Below, in pieces: positions 43,837 through 54,955 of a stretch of DNA of 64,000 bases; the stretch's first letter is position 1; every line of letters begins with the position of its first letter. Position numbers and translations under genes: made by a program. Location of the stretch: the NCBI RefSeq assembly GCF_904849725.1, contig NC_058519.1, positions 537,920,316 through 537,984,315 of the forward strand, given 5' to 3'. A model generated the notes under the pieces. The model was not told where the DNA came from and did not search any database. It saw nothing but the letters and a program-made list of their open reading frames with translations. The DNA is from Hordeum vulgare subsp. vulgare (Eukaryota; Streptophyta; Magnoliopsida; Poales; Poaceae).

Positions 43837-46800
43837 AGTCTCCTACACTACAAGAGGATCTCGCCCCGAGATCCAAGAATAAAAGGGGGAGAGGATGAGA
43901 AAGCAAGAGGTAAAACTTAGTCGCTTCTTTGACAAACGGGTGAAACCAATGATCCTTGAAGGTTGCAAATAGATGAGGAATGACATGAGAAGGAAGCAAG
44001 AATTCACGGAAAATTTCGGCAGCACTTCGGTAGACAATATACACAACCAACAACTAAATAGAACAAGGGAATACCATGATCTTGATAGAACAAGAAAATA
44101 GACCCAAAAGAGCAACGTCACAATGCCTCCGGAACAATAGAATAGGAACTAGCTCATACGGAAGAAGAGAATGAAGAAAAGAATGACAACTATCATCACA
44201 ATAGAATTGAAGAGCCTCCGGACAGAGAATTGACTTAGTAGTTGGAAAACCAACAACGAAAAGAACAAGATAGTAGTGGGCTTGTGAAAATCATCTCAAC
44301 AAATATGAGGTGACAACCAACCACTAAAAGAAACAAGGATTGATTGGGAGAAACAAGATATGAACAATTCTTACACCAAGAGGATACATTGAGAACTTGG
44401 ATTAATGACAAGCACCATGATAGCAACAATCCATAGGAAAATCTTTAGGTGAAATCCAAACCAAGATAGCTCAATGAAGAAATCATGGGTTGAAATATCT
44501 CATGACCATAGAATTGGTGGGTTTAATTATCTCATTCATGAAAGAAAATCTCTTCGAGACTCCTACACTAACAAGAGTGCTATAATACCACCTCAAAGGA
44601 TAAAGGAAGAACAATTGCACATATAAATGCAAGAGAAAGGATACTTTAGAAAAGAATTGATATCATGACGAACCACCATGAAGGACCTCCGTATACAACT
44701 GAATGATGCAACAAATATGAAGGTAGAAAAGAATAAGATTATGACCTTGCCAAGATTTAGATGAAGCCTCACAAAGAGATACTTAAAAGAACTAGGAACT
44801 CCTGAAAAGAAATATAGGCACTTGAGAAAAGAATTAATATCATGAGGCACTCTGGAAGAAAGATTGAAATCACTATGAAACAGGAATAAGAATTATGTTA
44901 TGCTAATCCTTCATCAAGTTAAATTGATGACAAGCAACGGATTTCGCGTACAACTTATTCTACTTGAAAGAACTTGAAGACATAGATAGATATGCACCAC
45001 ATGAAGCATAATTGTAGGAAGCACCGGTAAGAATTCACAATTGAATGGGAACACCATGAATTAATGGAGATACATGCGAATGAAGAGATCATGAGCCACC
45101 TGAGAGAAACTAGAACAAGGCACCGGATAATCGAGAGACGAACGAAGAGACAACAATTGAGAAGAATTAGAGAACGAAAGCTGAAAGCTGAGAACGAAGA
45201 AGTCTTCTGAAATGATGGCCTTTGGAGGAACGAGAAATAAAAACAACTCAGAAATGCACCGGATAGCAAGAAATGGATTCTCATGATTGGAACAATTCAA
45301 GATAATGGCACAAGCTGAAAAGATAAATCTTCAAGAGAATGAACCACAATTCGAGAGAAACACTCCTCCGAATTTGCAAGCTGAGAACGATGACGAGAAC
45401 AACACCAAGAATTACTAAGACACTCCGGAATAGTGAAGAATGAAAGGTTGAGCCAACTATGAGAATTAATTCAAATTGATCTTGAGAAGGAATATGACTG
45501 ATGAAATTCATACTTACGTCATAGTTGAAAAGAATTAAAGATCTCCGAAAAGATTACAAGAGCTAAAAGATCCTGGGAAAAACATGTGGGTTATGGGCCC
45601 ACTCAAAGAAACCACCGTTAGAAAAGATTGCTGGAACGATTGATATTGCACCGGTATGAAGAGAACTAGATGAGGTTAGCACCTCGAAATAATTAAAAGA
45701 ATTGAAAACTCAAAACTCAGAGATATCTTCAGCACTCCAGATAGGAAAAAGAGGATTGAATAGCAAGATAGGCTCATAATAATTTCCAACATAGGAAAGA
45801 ATTACAAGGATAAAAAGGATATGATGACACGGACAATTGAATTAAATTCACCGGTAAGGATGACAAGAATGAACAAATATGACACGAATCAACTGAGAAT
45901 CTTCACAATGAATCACGGGGTAAGAGAGAAAGCACAAACAGCGGGAGAATTACTAAGACACTCTGAAGAAAAAGGGTGGGAGGGCGGGGAAAAAACAAAG
46001 ACGACTTGGAACAGATGAGATGGACTCCGGCATAAACGAGAGAATGATCTTGCAAAATTAGATAAGATTGAATTCGGTTGAATGGAATTGATACGACGAC
46101 TCCGGTTGACAAGAATTGATAAGACAACTGATTGAGCAAAAGAATTAGCATACACATAAAAAAATATGAGAACACCTCTTAGGAAAGATCTGAAATCACC
46201 ATTTGACATCGAAGCAACACGAATTACCACATTCAACAAAACAAAGGGTGCGGCTTGCAATTAGCCAGAACAAACTCATGAGAAAGATTTTGTCCGATAT
46301 TTTCGTGGACAGAATCGCACGGGCTCGATTTTACAGTAGCCATCAAGTGCAAGGCAGTGCACCCGACATACGAAGCGTCCCCGAGTTGTAGCAAGCTACA
46401 AGGACTCTTTAAGACACAACGTGTAGCGCTGTAAGTCGACCATGAACAAACGAATCCACTAGATGTCGAACCCCAACCTAACATCATGCATTTGTTGGAA
46501 GATTGTCCTATAAGCAACTACTTGAATTCCCACCTATGAATTCCCGAAATATATGGTCATGCAATCTGGTACACGGATACAAGGAGTAATTATCACACAA
46601 CTCCTATACTAACCCGTCACCTGTATCACATCCGTCAACACACGACCAGAATCTTGGACCTTCATCTACAACAGACCCTTGTGATCACAACGATACAAAG
46701 TATGGCAGTACTCCCGAACAATCTGCACCAGTACTGGGGACATCGGGGTTATCTCGCCACTACTAGTATTGAAGCAATTACAAACATCCTTTGTTCTTAG

Positions 46801-47139
46801 ATACCCAGAAATCTAAATGATAACGATGTGCTCAAGAATCCCCTGGAGCTCAACTCCCCTGAAACTCAAAGCAGATAGGAGGCACCAAGACAGAACTCCG
46901 TCACATCGGCATCATATAGATTCCAAAAATATCCGTGTGATCCTAAATTTTTTTGAGTGAGAAGAGGAGTAGAATTAAATTATTACGTCAAGATTCCTCA
47001 CCAGAGCATAGAAGAGGAGAAAAAAGAATCCTACTCTTCGATATATAACTAGACTCAAAGCAGTTTTTCACTAGACTCGACTCGACTAAGTTCGATCAAT
47101 CAAGGGGGCTCCTAGGTCGGTACTGCTCTGATACCAACT
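43837..47139 (-). other. Non-coding interior of element J
   Basis: 3.3 kb of purine-rich sequence on the plus strand (pyrimidine-rich in the element's sense), with no credible ORF. It consists of degenerate short modules: blocks like gaaaagaattgatatcatga (44650) and gaaaagaattaatatcatga (44827), and many cactccgg/caccggat/gactccgg boxes spaced irregularly by roughly 50-120 bp. LARD interiors are known to be conserved and non-coding, with proposed RNA structure. Confidence 0.75.
47125..47136 (-). other. PBS of element J (initiator Met tRNA type)
   Basis: TGGTATCAGAGC on the minus strand, three bases from the 5' LTR end at 47140. Confidence 0.9.
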
Positions 47140-50100
47140 TGTCACGCCCAAGATGCGACCGTATCCTCAATTTGGCACGAGGGCCTCGTCAGGGATAGAA
47201 GCGCATCTCTCCTCGTGTTGCAAGAATGGATATCGTTACAAGTACATGTACTGAAAAGAAGAGATACATAGAATTGGCTTACACTCGCCACAAGCTACAT
47301 CAGAGTCACATCAGTACATTACATATTCATCAAGAGTAAGAGCAGGGTCCGACTACGGACAAAAACAAATGAAAAAAGAAGAACGACGTCCATCCTTGCT
47401 ATCCTAGGCTGCCGCCCTGGAACCCATCCTAGATCGATGACGAAGAAGAAGAAGAAGCAACTCCAAATGAACAATCAACGCGCTCGCGTCAAGTAACCTC
47501 TACCTGTACCTACAACTGGTGTTGTAGTATTCTGTAAGCCACAGGGGACTCAACAATCTCATTTCCAAAGGCATCAAGACTAGCAAAGCTTAATGGGTGA
47601 GGTAAGGTTAAGTGGTGAGGTTGCAGCAGTGGCTAAGCATATATTTGGTGGCTAAACTTACGAGTACAAGAAATAAAAGGGGGAGGATCTACGCATAACG
47701 GACGTGAACTATTGATGATCAAATGAATGATCCTGATCACCTACCTACGTCAGACATAACCCCACCGTGTCCTCAATCGAAGAAAGAACTCACGAAAGAG
47801 ACAGTCACGGTTACGCACACAGTTGGCAAGTTTTATTTAAGTTAACTTCAAGTTATCTAGAACCAGTGTTAAACAAAGTTTCCACGTTGCCACATAACCG
47901 CGGGCACGGCTTTCTGAAAAGATTTAACCCTGCAGGGGTGCTCCAACTAGTCCATCACAAATTACCACAAGCCGCATAGAAATCCTCAATCACGAAGCTC
48001 GCAATCTCGTCGGATTCCCTAGTAGAAAACCTCAGCTCTGAGATTACCCAAAGCATCACCGGAATCCCGATGCACAAGATATCTCGTCAAAGGTAAAACT
48101 AACCAGCAAGGCCGCCCGACGTGTCGACGAACCCGATAGGAGCCGCGTATCTCGTTCTCAGGACACGACGGATGGAAAAGCCTACAGGTGCCAAACCTCG
48201 AGTTGCCCCGTGGTGGCCCTGCAGTCTGTCCTTTTTGGACCAACACTCATGAGGAGCACTGGCCCGGGGGTTGATTAAATTATCCTCGGGGTCCGGAAAG
48301 TCCCTATGCAATTTTTATTAGGTGATTAGGCTAAAACGAATTATCAAGGGGGTCCCCATAACAAACCCGATCGTGTTAGGAGCGCTCATTTATGGAACAT
48401 AACACCGGTAACCGAAACTAAGGGGGGCAAAGGTGGAACAAAACACCAGGCTAGAAAGGCCGAGCCTTCCACCTTTTACCAAGTATATAGGTGCATTAAA
48501 TTAAATAGCATTTAATAGGGTGATATAACAAGGAATCCATGTTATCACATGGAAGCAACAACACCTGCAACTAGCAACGCTACACAGGGTTAAGCAAGCC
48601 GTAACATAGCCAATCAGTGGTTTGCTAGGTCCGACAGGTTGAAGGTTTCATGGCATTGTTGAGAGGCTAATATTTAACATGTGGTAGGCAACGAGACATA
48701 ACGATAGAAGCAGTAAAACTAGCATGGCAATGATAGTAATGGTATCTGGGGAAATGGTCATCTTGCCTGAGATCCCGCTTGGAGGAAGAATGCCTCCGTG
48801 AAGCAGACTAACCGACGTAGTCGAACGAGTCCTCACAATCTGGCACGCTTGCGGAACTCTATCGACACGAAGCAAACCGGAAACAAGAATCAACACACGA
48901 GATTCACCACACGATGCACGCACATATGATGCATGAACAGGCTGAATACAAGCAAGACACGGCATGACAATTCACACAATCAAACAATACACATTAAGTG
49001 AAGTTCAATATGCAACGTATTGCATATTGACGAAACTCCAGATACGGATTATTTTGTTCTATCTTGATTAGGTACACGTCAATATTAAATGTGGTTAAAC
49101 ATGGCAAGAGGTGAAGCGCAATTAATCTACCTATCTAGGCATTTCAAATGAGGTCGGAAATGACGTATAGCACCTCCAAAACGACCTCACATGTTAACTA
49201 CAATTCTGTCCAGATCTGGACTAACAAATTTAATTGGTTGTAAAACAGAAAAACAAATAGGTCCACGTGATTCTACGCGTCTTTTCAAGCAATCTACACA
49301 TAAAGAACATCTCCAACGGAGCTACAGATCAAAAGATACGGACACCGCAAGATATGATGGCATGATTGCAAAATGTGTGCAACAACGGTCACGAGCACTT
49401 CAAAACATACAAATAGCAAGAGAAAATGAAACTACACGAGATTCTAAGCAAGTTCCATATAGGACACGATCAAATAGGAGCTACGGTTCAAAAGCTACGA
49501 GCAAAACAAGAAATCTCTACAATCTGCCAAAATCAGCCACATAGCATTTTCTACGCCCCACAACTACGGGCTACACAACTCCGATAAACTCAAGCAAGGC
49601 ATGACACGAAAGAGGGCAAGAAGCACTACTACAAACAACTAACAATAACTAGCATGGTATCATGGATCACTAGGGAAAGAAGACACAAAATGGCGTCTCA
49701 CACACTATTTCAGACTTAGAGAAAATAACACTTCATGGAAGTGCAGTTTTCGATATGAAGCCATATTGACAGCAGAAAAACCTATAGCTACAAGACTCCA
49801 AATGGCATGAAAATTCACAGCATGCTAGAGAAACACAAGGCTACAACTAACTCCATTGCACCAACCTCAAAAGAGCTACCGATCGCAAGATAGAAGCAAA
49901 AGAAAACAACAACAAAATATAACAGATTCCAGACTTAGAAATATTTCAGCACCTCCAAATCAGCACTATTTCTAGCAACTTGAGAGCAAGCAAACCACAC
50001 CTAAACATGCATTTCTATTGCAACCAAAATTACCACGGGCTAGACTAAACATAAAAGGGCAACTCCCTAGTTGACAAGTCCGTCAAACGAAGCACATAAT

Positions 50101-51952
50101 AAATCCTACGAATTAAACAAAAGAGCATCACGACAAAATATCGCGCAAACTAACTTTCTCTAATGCTAAAACTAATTGCACAGAAAAATCCATGGGATTT
50201 TTCTACCCCGAAAACATATAAAATATGTGGGGTTGCACAACAAAAATAGTACCACACGTAAATGCGGGAAAATAACCTATACACGGGAAAATAAACTAGC
50301 GGGAATTCCCTACACGCAAAAATACAAATGACCGCACTAAAATACATGAAAAAATGGTTCCTAAAACATAGACGTTTAATCTATGGTATACGGGCAATCC
50401 GGACGCGCACGAGAAATAACTACGGAACAGATCCTATTGAAACAGCACGGAAAATGATGCATTAGCCACTTCAAACTGACTCAAATAATTATGCAAGTTA
50501 GAAATTCGAAATCTAAGTGAAATTCTACACAAAATCCATATGCTACACATTCCGATCCGACACACGTATTAAAAGTTATACGCGTTTTAATATTTAGCAA
50601 CCTGCTGAAATTAACTAATTCGCAAAAACTCCAATAAACCTATTGGGCCGAAACCAGTGGCGCAGAATAGCTACGAGACGCCTAGAGCGTGGGATTGGGC
50701 AGACAGAGGAGGAGGTCACCTTGGTGGGCCTCGGGCCCAGGCGGGGAGGCTGAGGAGGCGAGGCGGCTGCTGTGGCCACCTGGGCCTCGTGTGGCCAGCT
50801 GGGCCGATGCGGGGCAATGGAGGCCCAGGCGGGGGTTGCGCTGGTGGACGGGAGGTCGCCTCGTCCCTTCGTCGTGCCCGAGGGCGACGACCGTAGCGTG
50901 CAGCTGGGACGCGGCGACTGAAGCACGGGCAGCCGGTGGTGGGGCAAGGGAGGTCCGATGCAGAGGACCCCGGGGCAGATCCGACGGGAACGGGCCAGGC
51001 AGGGGATCCACTAGGGCGACCCAACGACCCCCAAGGTGGATCCGGCGGCTACAACACGGCTCGCGCCATGGGAGGTTCTTCGGCTCGGGACGCGATGAGG
51101 CGGCGCAGAGTGGCTCCGGCGGCGACTAGGGCGGCGCTGCGCAGCACGGGCGGCGGCTAGGGCTGCACGGACGGATGGCGCGGGGCCGAGGGAGGGCGCA
51201 GAGGCGGCGACGACAACTCGGGAGGAGCGAGGTGCTGGCTGGCTCAGGAGGAGCTCGCCAGATGGGCTTCGCGGGCCTGACCCGGGCTCGGCCGGGCCCG
51301 ACGGCTGGAGGTGGTAGGAGAGTGCGTGGAGAGGTGGGGCTGGCGGCTGGGCACGGATCCCTAGGCGCTAGGGTTTGCCTAAAATGGCAGGGAGGGCAGC
51401 CATTTATAGGAAGGGGCTAGGTTAGAGGGTTTCTGGCAGTTTTTCGAGCCTCCGATCGCGATCGTGCGGTCCGATCGGAGAGGCGGGTTAGGGTTAGCTG
51501 TGTAGAGTGGTTTACCGGAGACGAGAGGGAAAACGGGCGGCGCGGCAACGCGATTTGAAACACCGACAGACGTCCGACGGTAGACCGAATACGGTGCTGC
51601 TACGGTCGACCGTTCGGGTGCCAGACGGTCTCCGATCGCGACGAAATTCGACAGGCGGCCTGGCTATAACTAACTACGATCGCATGCCAAGTTTCATCCT
51701 GATCAGAGAAAGTTTTAAACGCACTTTTAAAACAGGGTTTGGCGACGCCACGGGAGCGTGCGTGTGCGGTCGGGCTCAGAACGGACAACGACGAGAACCG
51801 GCAACTAACGACGGATGCAAGTTTGAAAACTGGCGGCAACGGAGATGCCGATGCAAAGCAGATGATGCCCATGATGCGATGAAAGAAAATAGACACACAA
51901 CAAAAACGGAATAAAGGGGAATCTTCTGGAAAATCGGCATCGGGCTGTCACA
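47140..51952 (-). repeat. 5' LTR of J (4.8 kb)
   Basis: The promoter side is at high coordinates: U3 from 51952, a minus-strand TATA box in CTATAAATGG (about 51402-51411), then about 4.2 kb of transcribed R/U5. A GC-rich stretch (about 50650-51350) produces Ala/Arg/Pro ORFs on both strands that lack support as genes. 48560-51062 is the segment missing from the other LTR. Confidence 0.9.
51402..51411 (-). promoter_or_regulatory. TATA box in 5' LTR of J
   Basis: CTATAAATGG on the minus strand, also present in the 3' LTR near 43272-43281. Confidence 0.6.
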
Positions 51953-53498
51953 CTATGCCTATAGGGATTTCCTTGGCAAGTACGCAAAGGATTCCCCCGC
52001 GGCCTTGGAGCCTTGCGTTGGTGTTCCCTTGAAGAGGAAAGGGTGATGTAGCACAGCGGCGGTAAGTATTTCCCTCAGTTTGAGAACCAAGGTATCAATC
52101 CAGTAGGAGGATCGCGTCAAGTCACAAGTACCTGCACAAACACAAAGAGCTTGCACCCAACGCTATGAAGGGGTTGTCAATCCCTTATGGATTGTTTGCA
52201 AAGTGAGAACTGAAAGCCAAAAGTAAACAAAGCAAAGTAAAAGTAAAAGCGGAGATGATAATTGTAGTAGACCCGGGGCCGTAGTGTTCACTAGTGGCTT
52301 CTCTCATAAAAGCAAGTAGACGGTGGGTGAACGAATTACTGTCGGGCAATTGATAGAACCGCGCAAAGTCATGACGTTATCTACGGCAATGATCATACAT
52401 ATAGGCATCACGTCCAAAACAAGTAGACCGATACTTTCTGCATCTACTACTATTACTCAACACGTCGACCGCTATCCAGCATGCATCTAGTGTATTAAGT
52501 TCATAATAATAGAGTAACGCCTTAAGCAAGATGACATGATGTAGATGGACAATCTCAAATCTATGATTAAAGCCCATCTTTGTACCCTTGATGGCAACAA
52601 CACGATGCGTGCCTTGGTGCCCCTTCTATCATTGGGAAAGGTCACCGCACGGTATGAACCTAAAACCAAGCACTTCTCCCATTGCAAGAATCATAGATCT
52701 AGTTGGCCAAACAAAACCCAAGACTCGGAGATACTTACAAGGATATCAAATCATGCATATAAGAAATCAGTAAAGACTCAAATATAATTTATAGATAATC
52801 TGATCAAAAATCCACAATTCATTGGATCTCGACAAACACACCGCCAAAGAGATTACATCGGATAGATCTCCATGAAGATCATGGAGAACTTTGTATTGAA
52901 GATCCAAGAGAGAGAAGAAGCCATCTAGCTACTAACTACGGACCCGTAGGTCTGAAGTAGACTACTCATGAGTCATTGGAGAGGCAATGATGTTCATGTA
53001 GAAGCCCTCCAGCTCCAAAGTCCCCTCCGGCACGGCACCGGGAAGGGTCTCCAGATGAGATCTCGCGAAAACGGAAGCTTGCGGCGACGGAAAAGTGCTT
53101 TCGTGGACGCCCTTATTTTTTCTGGGATTTTAGGGAATATATAGGCCAAAGAGCTAGGGCAGGGGAGCTCCAGGGAGGGCACAAGCCTGGTAGCTGCGGG
53201 CCCCCTGGCCGCGGCTACAAGGCTTGTGGGCCCCCTGTGGGCCTCCTGCCTTGGCCCTCAAGTCCCCCGATCTTCTTCTATTCTGGAAAAATTCATTTCG
53301 GGGATTTTATTCCATTTGGACTCCGTTCCAAAATCAGATCTAAAAAGAGTCAAAAACACAGAAAAACAGGGACTGGAACTTGACACTGAATTAATAAGTT
53401 AGTCCCAAAAAAGATATAAAAGGTATATAAAACATCCAAAGTTGACAAGATAACAACATGAAACCATCAAAAATTATAGATACGTTTGAGACATATCA
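51953..53498 (-). repeat. 5' LTR of I, main part
   Basis: Matches 36203-37761 from position about 10 onward. It carries hairpin 8 (53180-53228) with base CACAAGCC/GGCTTGTG and upper stem GTAGCTGCGG/CCGCGGCTAC, where one pair is T-G. It ends GAGACATATCA, followed by the TSD AGGAG. Confidence 0.92.
53180..53228. promoter_or_regulatory. GC-rich hairpin 8 (5' LTR of I)
   Basis: CACAAGCC (53180-53187) pairs with GGCTTGTG (53221-53228). The upper stem has a single wobble-type mismatch. Confidence 0.8.
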
Positions 53499-53503
53499 AG
53501 GAG

Positions 53504-54955
53504 CAGTAAGTATTTCCCTCAGTTTGAGAACCAAGGTATCGATCCAGAAGGAGGGCTCGTCAAGTCTAGAGTACCTACGCAAACACAAACAAGCTTGCAC
53601 CCAATGCTTCAAAGGGGTTTTCAATCCCTTCAAGATTGTTTGCAAAGTGAGATCTGAAGGCGGAAAGTGCAACGAAGTAAAAAAGTGTAAGGCTGAAAAT
53701 ATGGTGTGGAGTAGACCCTAGGGGCCATAGTGTTCACTAGAGGCTTCTCTCATAATAGCAAATATCATGGTGGGTGAACAAATTACTGTCGAGCAATTGA
53801 TAGAACCGTGCAAATTCATGACGATATCTAAGGCAATGATCATACATATAGGCATCACGTTCGAGACAAGTAGACCGATACTTTCTGCATCTACTACTAT
53901 TACTCCACACATCGACCGCTATCGAGCATGCATCTAGTGTATTGAGTTCATGACGAATAGAGTAATACCTTAAGCAAGATGACATGATATAGAGGGATAA
54001 TCTCAAACCAATGATGAAAACCCCATCTTTTTACCCTTGATGGCAACAACACGATGCGTGCCTCGCTACCCCTTCTGTCACTAGGTGAGGTCACCACACG
54101 GTATGAACCAAAAACCAATCACTTCTCCCATTGCAAGAATCATAGATCTAGTTGGCCAGACAAAACCCACAACTCGAAGAGAATTACAAGGATATGAAAT
54201 CATGCATAAGAGAGATCAGAAGAAACTCAAATAAGATTCATAGATAATCTGATCATAAATCCACAATTCATCGGATCTCGACAAACACACCGCAAAAAAA
54301 GATTATATCGGATAGATCTCCATGAAGATCATGGAGAACTTTGTATTGAAGATCCAAGAGAGAGAAGAAGCCATCTAGTTACTAGCTATGGACCCGTAGG
54401 TCTATGGTGAACTACTCACGCATCATCGGAGAGGTCATGGTATTGATGAAGAAGCCCTCTGTATCCGAATCCCCCTCCGGCAGGGCACCAGGACGTGCCC
54501 CAGATGGGATCTTCCGGAGACAGAAGCTTGCGGTGGCGGAAAAGTACTTTCGATGATCTCTTGATTTTTTTTGGGATTTTTAGGGAATTTATAGGCGCAA
54601 CCCCTAGGTCAGGGGGCGCTCAGGGGGGCCACAAGCCTCTAGGCCGCGACCTACCCCTCTGGCCACGGGGTGGGGGCTTGTGGGGCCCCTAAGGCTCCCC
54701 TGCCTTGGCTCTCAAGCTTCCCGATCTTCTTCCGTTCCAGAAAAAAAATATTTTCAACGATTTTCTTCCGTTTGGACTCCGTTTCAAAATCTACTCTGAA
54801 AGGGGTCAAAAACATGGAAAAATAGGAACTGGCACTTGGCACTGAGTTTATAAGTTAGTCCCAAAAAATATATAAAAGGCATGCAAAACATCCAAAGTTT
54901 GACAAGATAATATCATGAAACCATAAAAAATTATAGATACGTTGGAGATGTATCA
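53504..54955 (-). repeat. 3' LTR of H, main part
   Basis: Continues 36096-36202 after element I. Homologous to the LTRs of I but more diverged. It ends GGAGATGTATCA. Hairpin 9 is at 54623-54689. Confidence 0.88.
54623..54689. promoter_or_regulatory. GC-rich hairpin 9 (LTR of H)
   Basis: The base GGGGGGCCACAAGCC faces GGCTTGTGGGGCCCC. The upper stem is less perfect than in the other copies. Confidence 0.7.

Larger units (their letters stand above)
41481..51952 (-). mobile_element. Element J: LARD-type non-autonomous element (Sukkula-like)
   Basis: The LTRs are 41481-43836 (2,356 bp, with an internal deletion) and 47140-51952 (4,813 bp). The interior 43837-47139 is 3,303 bp with no coding capacity. 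The PBS TGGTATCAGAGC (initiator Met type) lies beside the right LTR, so the element is on the minus strand. Flanks are ctacg (41476-41480) and ctatg (51953-51957), a TSD with one mismatch. LTRs of about 4.5-5 kb with a non-coding interior of about 3.5 kb match the described large retrotransposon derivatives of barley and relatives. Confidence 0.9.
36203..53498 (-). mobile_element. Element I: non-autonomous Fatima-like Gypsy element, host of J
   Basis: The 3' LTR is 36203-37761. The interior, 37762-41466, has a PBS at 41439-41456. The 5' LTR is 41467-41480 plus 51953-53498, interrupted by element J. The flanks are AGGAG on both sides (36198-36202, 53499-53503), a perfect TSD. The interior is only 3.7 kb and lacks protease, reverse transcriptase and integrase. 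It inserted into the LTR of H, a member of the same LTR family. Confidence 0.93.

Noticed and set aside
43832..46517. Many Phe/Ser/Leu-rich minus-strand ORFs up to 115 codons
   Set aside because: Purine-rich plus strand gives such frames automatically; none is continuous with another or matches a known domain.
50615..51160. Pro/Ala/Arg ORFs in all frames
   Set aside because: High GC removes stops by chance. This region is transcribed LTR leader, deleted in the other copy without effect on any known function.
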